13,209 nucleotides of DNA. Origin: Candidatus Spyradosoma merdigallinarum (GTDB lineage Bacteria; Verrucomicrobiota; Verrucomicrobiia; Opitutales; UBA953). The notes below the pieces were generated by a model, which was not told the origin of the DNA, searched no databases, and worked only from the letters and a program-made list of their open reading frames with translations. The position numbers and the translations under genes were made by a program. Below, piece by piece: positions 7,852 through 13,209 of the stretch (within the stretch, counting starts at the first letter, position 1; the number at the start of each line of letters is the position of its first letter). The DNA lies in contig DVOG01000102.1 of assembly GCA_018713755.1 (NCBI GenBank), forward strand, positions 1-13,209. Reading direction: 5' to 3'.

Positions 7852-7880
7852 ATTTTATGCCGCCGCCGAACCGTTGGAAA
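7852..7880 (-). promoter_or_regulatory. Promoter of the AGE epimerase gene, nearly leaderless
   Basis: On the minus strand TTTCCA (7880-7875), a 17-base spacer and TAAAAT (7857-7852) form a sigma70-like promoter. Only 10 bases separate the -10 box from the ATG at 7841, so the transcript would have a leader of a few bases. No ribosome-binding site is visible. Confidence 0.5.
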
Positions 7881-7905
7881 GCGATTTTTCGCCCGGCGCT
7901 CCCGC

Positions 7906-7944
7906 AAAAAAAACATTCCCGCAGGAACTGACTCCCTGCGGGAA
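7906..7944 (-). terminator. Strong intrinsic terminator upstream of the AGE epimerase gene
   Basis: On the minus strand TTCCCGCAGG (7944-7935), a 9-base loop and CCTGCGGGAA (7925-7916) form a perfect 10-bp stem. Two bases later comes a run of eight T (7913-7906). No protein gene ends just before it on this strand; the next gene upstream has its own terminator at 8150-8183. It therefore ends a small RNA or acts as an attenuator 65 bases ahead of the epimerase start. Confidence 0.75.
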
Positions 7945-8033
7945 CGCCGAGCCGTTTAAGGCTCGCTTCTACCTAACCCAAGACTATGAAAAAATGCATC
8001 AACAGCCGCAGTCTGCGGGAGTCATTGCGGGGC
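7906..8033 (-). ncRNA. Candidate small RNA or attenuated leader
   Basis: This stretch has no convincing reading frame but has ordered structure on the minus strand. A possible promoter (TTGCCA at 8065-8060, an 18-base spacer, TTTTAT at 8041-8036) would start an RNA near 8030. Then come the near-palindrome CCGCAG-A-CTGCGG (8018-8006), a hairpin CGAGCC-loop-GGCTCG (7965-7948), and the terminator ending at 7906. GACTCCC (8023-8017) is complementary to GGGAGTC (7936-7930), which includes part of the terminator stem and loop, so an alternative pairing could compete with termination. I recognise no known RNA family (it is not tRNA, tmRNA, SRP RNA or RNase P by their conserved cores). Confidence 0.35.
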
Positions 8034-8149
8034 AAATAAAAAATCAGAAAAAGACGACATGGCAAGCTTTTTTTTGCCTTTCGCTCTTTTTTTTTTCGAA
8101 ACGCGGGAACGCGGAAAAAAAAACGCTCCGATCTTCCCGCCGCGCGGAC

Positions 8150-8183
8150 AAAAAAAGAGCGTTCCCGAAAAACGGGAACGCTC
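8150..8183 (-). terminator. Intrinsic terminator of the thymidine phosphorylase gene
   Basis: On the minus strand GAGCGTTCCCG, loop TTTTT and CGGGAACGCTC (8183-8157) form a perfect 11-bp stem. Seven T follow (8156-8150). It lies 26 bases after the stop codon at 8210 and is a textbook rho-independent terminator. Confidence 0.92.
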
Positions 8184-8209
8184 CTTCCGTTGCGGGAAAC
8201 CCCGCGCAT

Positions 8210-9544
8210 TCAGGCGACGCGCTCGACGACGAGATTCACCGCGTTCGGCCGTTTCGGCGCGAGACGGTAGGCGCTGCGGAAATATTCCATCGCCTGCTCC
8301 ATTTTCGATTCGTCGTTGTAGGCGATTTGAATCAGAGGCTCGCCCTGCTTGACCTGCGTCCCGACTTTCTTGATGTCGAACGCGCCGACGGCGGGATCAA
8401 GCGTGCCGTCCTTTTTCTGCGCGAGCACCTGGACGCCGCGCGCAATCAGTCCGGCGTTGATGAGATGCACGTAGCCGCGCTTCGTCGCGGGAAGTTTCTT
8501 GACGTACTTCGCCTTCGGGAACTTGGAGGGATCGTCGATCCAATCCGGCTTTCCGCCCTGCGCGACGACCATCTCTCGGAACTTTTTCAGCGCTTCGCCG
8601 GTCTTGAGCACGCGCTCGATCATCTGCCGCGCGGAAAGCGTGGAGCCGGCGACGCCCGCGAGACGCACCATTTCCATGCCGAGTTTGAAGACGAGCTCCT
8701 TCATGTCTTCGGGACCTTCGCCTTTGAGCAAATCGATGACTTCGAGAATCTCCAGCCCCGTGCCGACCGTGTTCCCGAGCGGCTGGTTCGCGTCCGTGAC
8801 GAGCGCGACGCACTTGCGCTTCATGCTGCGCGCCACGCGCGTGAGCGTGCGCGCGAGCTGCTTCGCCTGCTCCAGCTCGCGAATCGCGGAACCGTTGCCC
8901 CATTTGACGTCGACGACGAGCCCTTCGCAGCCTTCCGCGAATTTTTTGGAAAGAATGCTGCTCGTGATCAGCGGGAGCGACCCGCTCGTCGCCGTCGCCT
9001 GACGCAGGGAATAGAGCGCTTCGTCAATCGGCGCGATGTCCTTGTTCTGCTCGACGACGGCGCAGCCGACTTTCGAAAGAATCCGGACGCATTCCTTCGT
9101 CGTAAGCTTCGACTTGAAGCCCGGGATCGCGCACATTTTGTCGACGGACGAAATGGCGAAATCCTCGTCGCGCGCGACGAACGTCGGAACGACGACGCCC
9201 GTGGCCGCCGCCAGCGCCGCCAGCGCGATCGTCGTTTTGTCGCCGACGCCGCCGGTGGAAACCTTGGAAATTTTCGGATCGGCGATGTCGTCCAAATCCA
9301 CCGTGTCGCCGGAAAACATCATTTCCTCGGCGAAAGCGGCCGTTTCCGCCGCCGACATGTTCTTGAAGTAAATCGCCATCAGCAGCGCCGCCTGCTGAGA
9401 CTGCGGCATTTCTTCGTCCATGATCGAATCGACGATATGCCGAATCTCCTCCTTCGTGAATTCGCCGCCTTCCCGTTTCTTTTCGATGAGATAAGCGAAC
9501 GACGGCTTCAGGTCTTTTTTGCTGTCGGGGTGTTTTTCGGGCAT
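8210..9544 (-). CDS. deoA: Divergent thymidine/pyrimidine-nucleoside phosphorylase
   Basis: The family splits thymidine or uridine with phosphate to give base and (deoxy)ribose 1-phosphate in pyrimidine salvage. The 444 residues match the family length (E. coli DeoA 440). Alignment by eye holds at a constant +10 offset to DeoA. 'STGGVGDK' (96-103), R181, S196 and K200 (DeoA R171, S186, K190, base-binding) are kept, as is the C-terminal domain around 'GYVHLINAGLIARG'. However, DeoA H85 is V95, and the phosphate-site signature S-G-R-G-L-G-H-T-G-G-T is replaced by V-A-R-D-E-D-F-A-I-S-S (123-133) without any length change. Substrate or activity may therefore differ, and the gene symbol is provisional. 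The open frame continues upstream of 9544, but the ATG there gives the normal N-terminus. It follows the KTN-domain gene after 197 bases and ends before a strong terminator. Confidence 0.85.
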   Translation of the reverse strand: MPEKHPDSKKDLKPSFAYLIEKKREGGEFTKEEIRHIVDSIMDEEMPQSQQAALLMAIYFKNMSAAETAAFAEEMMFSGDTVDLDDIADPKISKVSTGGVGDKTTIALAALAAATGVVVPTFVARDEDFAISSVDKMCAIPGFKSKLTTKECVRILSKVGCAVVEQNKDIAPIDEALYSLRQATATSGSLPLITSSILSKKFAEGCEGLVVDVKWGNGSAIRELEQAKQLARTLTRVARSMKRKCVALVTDANQPLGNTVGTGLEILEVIDLLKGEGPEDMKELVFKLGMEMVRLAGVAGSTLSARQMIERVLKTGEALKKFREMVVAQGGKPDWIDDPSKFPKAKYVKKLPATKRGYVHLINAGLIARGVQVLAQKKDGTLDPAVGAFDIKKVGTQVKQGEPLIQIAYNDESKMEQAMEYFRSAYRLAPKRPNAVNLVVERVA

Positions 9545-9741
9545 GATTTTTTTCTGTGTTTGAGCTTGATTTTCGTAGAGGCCAAGGCGCAATTGCCTTG
9601 CCTGGCGCAATCTTTGCAAATAATTCTCATTTTGTCGAGAGAAAATCGCGCGCGCGAAGCAACGCGATCCCGCGAGGCGAAGGACGGGAACGGCGAGCGG
9701 ACAAAGCTCCCGCGCGGGAACGCCGCGCGACGGGAACGGGA
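9545..9741 (-). other. Spacer between the KTN gene and the phosphorylase gene
   Basis: This 197-base gap has no confident gene. It holds a hairpin CAAGGC-GCAATT-GCCTTG near 9581-9598 in what would be the phosphorylase 5' leader, several GGGAACG words, and a weak promoter-like TCGACA/AAAGAT pair on the minus strand. A separate phosphorylase promoter is possible but not clear. Confidence 0.4.
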
Positions 9742-10512
9742 CTATTTTTTTTCCGCGACGGACGCGTCGGCGGCGGGCGGCGTGGGCTCGAGCCTGGAAA
9801 CGGCGTCGAGGAAGCGCGGCAGGTTTTTCTCGGCGCCGAAGAGCACGAGCAAGTCGTCCGCCTTGAATTCGACGTCGAGCTTGGGCACGCCGAGCGTCGC
9901 GCGGTCCTCGTCGTCGTCGCCCATGTCGGCGGGAGCAGGCAAAATTTTCCCGAGCAGCGGGTGAGAGACGAGGCGCTTCACGGTGATGAGCAGGATGCTG
10001 TATTTGCGGAAAATCAGCGCGGTCTGCTCCAAGGTTTTCCCGGCGAGCCCCGCGGGAACGGTCGCCTCGATGATGACGTGGCCGTCGCCGAGGTCGTAGC
10101 CGTCGATGACGCCGCTGATCATCATGGAGTGCGCGAGCCCGCGCGCCGCGAATTCCTCGGGAACGACGAGGCGGTCGACTTTGAGCAGGCGCAGCAGCCG
10201 CTCGTGCATCGGAGAAAGCACGCGGCAGATGATTTTTTTCGCGCCCAGTTCCCGCATCCGCAGCGTGAGCATCATCGACGCCTCGAAATTGTCGCCGACG
10301 GCGATGACGACGGCGTCCATATCCCGGATCGGGAACTGCGCGAACGGCACGGGATCGGTGAAATCGAGCTCGACGGCGACGTCGACGACGTCCTTGACCG
10401 CCGCCACGTTTTCCTCGCGCGGGTCGATGCCCAGCACCTCGGCGCCCAAGCTCGCCAAGTGCGTGCACAAATGCCGCCCGAAAATGCCCAGTCCGATCAC
10501 GCAGTATTTCAT
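9742..10512 (-). CDS. KTN/RCK-domain potassium transport regulator (KtrA/TrkA-like)
   Basis: These are cytoplasmic regulatory subunits that bind nucleotides and gate K+ channels or transporters of the KtrB/TrkH type. The RCK_N Rossmann fold opens with the nucleotide motif G7-L-G-I-F-G12 and an acidic D30 at the end of the second strand. 'DMDAVVIAVGDNFEASM' and 'VPEEFAARGLAHSM' are typical of KtrA. An RCK_C-like domain follows from about residue 145. The 256 residues exceed the usual 220 or so because of an acidic insert (about 206-216, 'DMGDDDEDRATL') and a low-complexity tail. No KtrB/TrkH membrane subunit is visible in the window. The gene starts 46 bases after the lpxK stop and has its own promoter ending 8 bases before the ATG, so it may be expressed both alone and with lpxK. 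Confidence 0.88.
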   Translation of the reverse strand: MKYCVIGLGIFGRHLCTHLASLGAEVLGIDPREENVAAVKDVVDVAVELDFTDPVPFAQFPIRDMDAVVIAVGDNFEASMMLTLRMRELGAKKIICRVLSPMHERLLRLLKVDRLVVPEEFAARGLAHSMMISGVIDGYDLGDGHVIIEATVPAGLAGKTLEQTALIFRKYSILLITVKRLVSHPLLGKILPAPADMGDDDEDRATLGVPKLDVEFKADDLLVLFGAEKNLPRFLDAVSRLEPTPPAADASVAEKK

Positions 10513-10520
10513 GGCGCGGC

Positions 10521-10549
10521 ACTATATCCGAGTTGGCGCGTTCCCGCAA
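10521..10549 (-). promoter_or_regulatory. Promoter of the KTN gene, leaderless arrangement
   Basis: On the minus strand TTGCGG (10549-10544), a 17-base spacer and TATAGT (10526-10521) lie just before the ATG at 10512. With 8 bases between the -10 box and the ATG, transcription should start at or within 1-2 bases of the start codon. Confidence 0.55.
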
Positions 10550-10558
10550 CCGCGCATT

Positions 10559-11743
10559 CTACGCGCAGATGCGCTCCACGGCGGATTCGAACGAATCGTG
10601 GTCGGAGAGAATTTCGATTTCGAGGCGCAGGTAATAAATCGGAATCGGCGGCTTCAGGTCGCGGGAAAGGCGCACCATGTCCTTTTCCGTCGTGACGATG
10701 AATTCCGCGCCGGCGAGCCGCGCGCCCTCGAACACTTCGTCAAGGTCTTTTTCGGAAAAGCGGTGATGGTCGGAAAACCGCCGATTGTAGGCGATGCGCG
10801 CGCCGTAGCGCCGCACGAATTCCTCGAACTTGTCCGGCGTGGCGATCCCGCTGAACGTCGCGACGCGGCGGCCGCGCATCTCGCCGAGTTCGATGTCGGG
10901 CATGTCGCCGAACACGGCGCAAAGCCGCTTCGGCTGGTGCGTGCATTCGATGATTTCCGCGTCGGGGTTGTATTTGCGGATGCGCTCGACCAGCGCGGGA
11001 TTGGGATTGCCGTCGGATTTCGTCAGAAAGATGTAGCTCCCGCGCTTGAGGTGCTCGACGGGTTCCCGCAAAATGCCGCGCGGGAGCAGATTCCCGTTCC
11101 CGAACGGATTCGTCTTGTCGACGAGCAGCAGGTTGATGCTCCCGCGCAGCGGAAGATACTGCATCCCGTCGTCGAGAATGATCACGTCCACGCCGAAGTG
11201 CCGTATCGCGTATTCTCCGGCGTAGACGCGGTCGCGGTCGACGACGACGCACACGCCGCAGGAAACGAGGTTGCGCGCGAGCATGTAAGGCTCGTCGCCC
11301 GCGATTTCCGCGCCGAGCAGCACGTTCTTCCCGTCGGAAACGATGCGCGGCGCCGGACGCGAGGCAAGGTTCAGCCAGCGCAGAATGCGCCGCAGCAGCG
11401 GCTCTTTCTTCGATTTGTAGCCGCGGGAAAGAATCGCCACTTTCCGCCCGTGGGACGCCATCACGCGCGCCATTTTTTCGACGACGGGCGTTTTCCCGGT
11501 CCCGCCGACCGTAAGATTTCCCACGACGACGACTTTGCAGCCCAGCGGCGTGTCGCGCAGAATGCGCGTGCGGTAAAGCAGGAAGCGTAGCCGCACGATG
11601 CGCTCGAACAGCACGGAAAGCGCGCGAAGAAACGCCGCCAGCGCGCGCGCGGCGGGACTCATCTTCGCGCGGTCGTAAATGACGTCCGTGACGAACTGCT
11701 CGAAACGCTCCCCCGGCGAACGCTTGTCCTGCAAGGCTTCCAT
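10559..11743 (-). CDS. lpxK: Tetraacyldisaccharide 4'-kinase (LpxK)
   Basis: LpxK phosphorylates the 4' position of the lipid A disaccharide precursor at the inner face of the cytoplasmic membrane, so its presence indicates a lipopolysaccharide-bearing outer membrane. Visible features are the Walker A loop 'GNLTVGGTGKT' (75-85), 'ILSRGYKSKK' (104-113), 'GDEPYMLARN' (149-158), the DDG motif (191-193) and 'TFSGIATPDKFE' in the C-terminal half. The family usually reads D-D-G-F-Q-H; here it is D-D-G-M-Q-Y. The protein is longer than usual (394 against about 330) because of about 30 extra N-terminal residues before a hydrophobic/basic membrane-contact helix (about 31-60). The ATG at 11743 is 17 bases from a good -10 box, which supports this start. 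It diverges from panD and leads a run of three minus-strand genes. Confidence 0.93.
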   Translation of the reverse strand: MEALQDKRSPGERFEQFVTDVIYDRAKMSPAARALAAFLRALSVLFERIVRLRFLLYRTRILRDTPLGCKVVVVGNLTVGGTGKTPVVEKMARVMASHGRKVAILSRGYKSKKEPLLRRILRWLNLASRPAPRIVSDGKNVLLGAEIAGDEPYMLARNLVSCGVCVVVDRDRVYAGEYAIRHFGVDVIILDDGMQYLPLRGSINLLLVDKTNPFGNGNLLPRGILREPVEHLKRGSYIFLTKSDGNPNPALVERIRKYNPDAEIIECTHQPKRLCAVFGDMPDIELGEMRGRRVATFSGIATPDKFEEFVRRYGARIAYNRRFSDHHRFSEKDLDEVFEGARLAGAEFIVTTEKDMVRLSRDLKPPIPIYYLRLEIEILSDHDSFESAVERICA

Positions 11744-11760
11744 CGAAAAACCGAGCGCGG

Positions 11761-11789
11761 ATTTTAATCCGAGGCTTGCCGATTTTCAA
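11761..11789 (-). promoter_or_regulatory. lpxK promoter
   Basis: On the minus strand TTGAAA (11789-11784), a 17-base spacer and TAAAAT (11766-11761) match the sigma70 consensus at 5 of 6 bases each. The predicted leader is about 10 bases. The spacer contains the -35 box of the opposing panD promoter. Confidence 0.7.
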
Positions 11790-11803
11790 GCAGGAGTTAT
11801 GAT
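11776..11803 (+). promoter_or_regulatory. panD promoter
   Basis: TTGCCG (11776-11781), a 16-base spacer and TATGAT (11798-11803, 5 of 6) are followed by a start codon at 11833. The predicted leader is about 23 bases without a Shine-Dalgarno sequence. It overlaps the divergent lpxK promoter, so the two probably compete for polymerase or share regulation. Confidence 0.6.
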
Positions 11804-11832
11804 AGTCGCCTTTTTACTGTTCAGATCGCGTT

Positions 11833-12234
11833 ATGCAACTCGAAATTCTTCGCACAAAAATTCTCCGCGCCGAAGTTACCGACGCGCAGCTGCACTATGA
11901 AGGCAGCCTCGCCATCGACAGCGAAATCATGCGGATGATCGGGATGCTCCCGAACGAAAAAATCCTCGTCGGGAACATCTCCAACGGGCACCGCTTCGAG
12001 ACTTACGCCATTCCCGCGCCCGCCGGCTCCCGCGAATTCTGCCTCAACGGCGCCGTCGCCCATTTGGGCAAAGTCGGAGACCTCATCGTCATCATGTCGT
12101 TCGCGCACATGGATGAAGCCGAAGCGCAGAAATGGACGCCGCGCGTCGTCGTCTTCGCCGACGGGAACTCCCGCATCGTCAAACTGCAGAGCGACGTCGC
12201 TCCCGCGGAAATCGTCGAGAAATTCAAGCGTTGA
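11833..12234 (+). CDS. panD: Aspartate 1-decarboxylase (PanD)
   Basis: PanD converts L-aspartate to beta-alanine for pantothenate and coenzyme A synthesis, using a pyruvoyl group made by self-cleavage. The cleavage pair G24-S25 lies in 'LHYEGSLAID' at the same positions as in the E. coli enzyme. K9, R54, Y58 and N72 also coincide with the known active-site residues. The 133 residues are slightly longer than E. coli PanD (126), with the extra at the C-terminus. The ATG is fixed by this exact register. It is transcribed alone on the plus strand from its own promoter and converges on hpt, with 9 bases between the two stop codons. Panto-pathway partners (panB, panC) are not in the window. Confidence 0.97.
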   Translation: MQLEILRTKILRAEVTDAQLHYEGSLAIDSEIMRMIGMLPNEKILVGNISNGHRFETYAIPAPAGSREFCLNGAVAHLGKVGDLIVIMSFAHMDEAEAQKWTPRVVVFADGNSRIVKLQSDVAPAEIVEKFKR

Positions 12235-12245
12235 GCGCGACGCTC
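12233..12245. terminator. Short hairpin between convergent panD and hpt
   Basis: GAGCG-CGA-CGCTC forms a 5-bp stem spanning the stop codons of both genes. Without T-runs it is only a weak candidate for bidirectional termination. Confidence 0.25.
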
Positions 12246-12831
12246 ATTCGGCGGAAACGGCTCCGATGAACGGCAGGGCGCGCCACGCGCCGCCGAGGTC
12301 GAGCCCGTAACCGACGACGAAGACGTCTCCGACGGGAAAGCCGACGAAATCCGCGCGCTCCGTCGTTTCGCGCCGCGAAGGCTTGTCGAGCAGCACGCAG
12401 GAAAGGACTTCCGCGGCGCCGCACTCCAGCGCGGTGCGGCGGATTTTTTCGAGCGTGCGCCCGGTGTCCAAAACGTCATCGATGACCAGCACGCGCCGAC
12501 CGCGGATTTTTTCGGCGGGAACGCCCCCGAGGATTTCCGGCGCGCCGTTCGAGCGCGTTCCCGCGCCGTAGGAAGCGACGCGCACGACTTCGATTTCCGC
12601 GGGAAAATCCAACTTCCTCAGCAAATCCGCCGCGAAGAAAAGCGCGCCGTTCGCGAGCACCAGCGCAAGCGCCGGCGGCGCGCCTTCCGTTCCCGCGGAA
12701 AACGCGCGGGAAACGTCCCGCGCCAGCTCTTCGACGCGAACGCGAATCTGCTCCTCGGAAAACAGCGGTTCGACTTTCATTTCGGATGCGGAAAAACCGG
12801 AAGACGCCGCGGCGGGAACGCCCCGGCTCAT
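12244..12831 (-). CDS. hpt: Hypoxanthine phosphoribosyltransferase
   Basis: The enzyme salvages hypoxanthine and/or guanine with PRPP to give IMP/GMP. The PRPP-binding signature 'VLVIDDVLDTGRT' (114-126 in this numbering), 'LLDKPSRRE' (147-155) and the base-binding 'VVGYGLDL' segment (172-179) identify it. The flexible loop begins at 'SYGAGTRSNG'. I place the start at 12831, where ATGA overlaps the stop of the upstream gene, giving 195 residues and likely translational coupling. An internal ATG at 12780 would give 178 residues, closer to E. coli Hpt (178), and is a serious alternative; 12855 is less likely. No Shine-Dalgarno sequence helps to decide. Confidence 0.94.
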   Translation of the reverse strand: MSRGVPAAASSGFSASEMKVEPLFSEEQIRVRVEELARDVSRAFSAGTEGAPPALALVLANGALFFAADLLRKLDFPAEIEVVRVASYGAGTRSNGAPEILGGVPAEKIRGRRVLVIDDVLDTGRTLEKIRRTALECGAAEVLSCVLLDKPSRRETTERADFVGFPVGDVFVVGYGLDLGGAWRALPFIGAVSAE

Positions 12832-13209
12832 TTGCCCGTTTTGTCGACGGCGCATTCCGCGCCGGCCTTTTCGAATACGCCGATCACGTAAGGCATGATT
12901 TCCGGCTGGTTTTCGTAGACGGCGGGATCGGCGTAAATCAGCGCCCGCTTGCCGCGCAACGCATCCTGACGCGCGCGAACCCTTTCCGAGAATTCGCCCG
13001 GCTTGACGGTCTCGCCGCGGTAGCGCACGAAGCCGCGCGCGTCGACCTCCGCGACTTCCGTTCCCTCGGCGGACTCGTCCAGCCGACGCGGAATTTTCGA
13101 GTAGACGCGGCCCGTGTGCACGCTTTCGAGCACGCGCCGCAGATACGGCACGACCTGCGGCTGATTTTCGTAAACGGCGGGATTGACGGAAAGCAGCACC
13201 GGCTTGCCC
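12828..13209 (-). CDS. Partial protein with duplicated ExbD/TolR-like periplasmic segments
   Basis: The frame is open to the right edge, so the N-terminus is missing; the visible C-terminal 126 residues end at TGA (12830-12828). The region 'GFVRYRGETVKPGEFSERV' followed by 'RALIYADPAVYENQPEIMPY' fits the ExbD/TolR periplasmic domain pattern (a strand-gly-strand, a helix, then 'v-i-x-x-D' and a helix ending in A-G). An almost identical segment, 'NPAVYENQPQVVPYL', occurs about 86 residues earlier, so the protein probably contains at least two such domains. ExbD-like proteins couple proton flow through ExbB/MotA-type partners to outer-membrane transport; those partners and the membrane segment would lie outside the window. 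It shares 4 bases with the hpt start, which suggests one operon. The family call is by pattern only. Confidence 0.6.
   Translation of the reverse strand, partial: GKPVLLSVNPAVYENQPQVVPYLRRVLESVHTGRVYSKIPRRLDESAEGTEVAEVDARGFVRYRGETVKPGEFSERVRARQDALRGKRALIYADPAVYENQPEIMPYVIGVFEKAGAECAVDKTGK

Noticed and set aside
6255..7931. Long plus-strand open frame opposite proA and the epimerase gene
   Set aside because: Its composition is low-complexity and Arg/Ala/Ser-rich, and both minus-strand genes beneath it are complete and recognisable.
7906..8209. tRNA, tmRNA, SRP RNA or CRISPR array in the 368-base gap
   Set aside because: There are no cloverleaf elements, no conserved SRP, tmRNA or RNase P cores, and no regularly spaced repeats. 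Only hairpins and homopolymers were found.
9150..9215. Another frame of the phosphorylase signature region reads S-S-R-A, like archaeal AMP phosphorylases, hinting at compensating frameshifts
   Set aside because: The rest of that frame does not follow the AMP phosphorylase motif, and the annotated frame keeps R125, D135 and K136 in exact register with DeoA.
9508..9630. A 40-codon minus-strand ORF with C-x2-C and further cysteines overlapping the phosphorylase start
   Set aside because: It overlaps the phosphorylase start out of frame and has no ribosome-binding site or promoter at the right distance. The cysteine pattern alone does not support a gene.
9545..10549. The phosphorylase frame stays open upstream into the KTN gene, suggesting a 779-residue fusion
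   Set aside because: The upstream part is an arginine-rich shadow of the KTN gene, which has its own clear Rossmann motif in another frame. The ATG at 9544 gives the normal family N-terminus.

Overview
The window suggests a GC-rich Gram-negative bacterium. It carries lpxK (lipid A synthesis, so an outer membrane), an ExbD/TolR-like periplasmic domain, and ordinary biosynthetic genes. Start codons lack clear Shine-Dalgarno sequences, and several are preceded by sigma70-like promoters only 8-17 bases away. The PVC group (Verrucomicrobiota/Lentisphaerota-like) is my guess, and a weak one, because there is no rRNA or marker gene to test it.

Positions 1-4735 (plus strand) form a restriction-type block. 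It holds an AT-rich gene fusing an ASCH domain to a P-loop kinase-like domain, then a complete type I restriction subunit HsdR starting 4 bases after that stop, then a GIY-YIG (T5orf172-type) protein. GC content steps from about 40% (first gene) to about 60% (hsdR), about 55% (GIY-YIG) and 65-80% in the backbone. hsdM and hsdS are not in the window; if present they should lie upstream of position 1. Positions 4736-5353 carry no intact gene. They hold a broken DUF2188 gene on the minus strand with a good terminator still attached, plus two more hairpins.

Positions 5354-7841 (minus strand) hold an AGE-family sugar epimerase followed by proA. Positions 7842-8209 are non-coding, with two strong minus-strand terminators, a hairpin-rich candidate small RNA or attenuated leader, and clustered homopolymers. 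Positions 8210-11743 (minus strand) hold lpxK, a KTN/RCK potassium-transport regulator and a divergent thymidine phosphorylase, with a strong terminator after the last. lpxK diverges from panD (11833-12234, plus) across a 90-base gap containing overlapping divergent promoters. panD converges on hpt, whose start overlaps the stop of a partial gene with duplicated ExbD-like segments that runs off the right edge.

The housekeeping part covers proline synthesis, amino-sugar interconversion, pyrimidine and purine salvage, K+ transport control, lipid A and pantothenate. The best candidates for something undescribed are the ASCH-kinase gene coupled to hsdR, the structured leader/sRNA upstream of the epimerase gene, and the thymidine phosphorylase homologue with a rewritten active-site signature.
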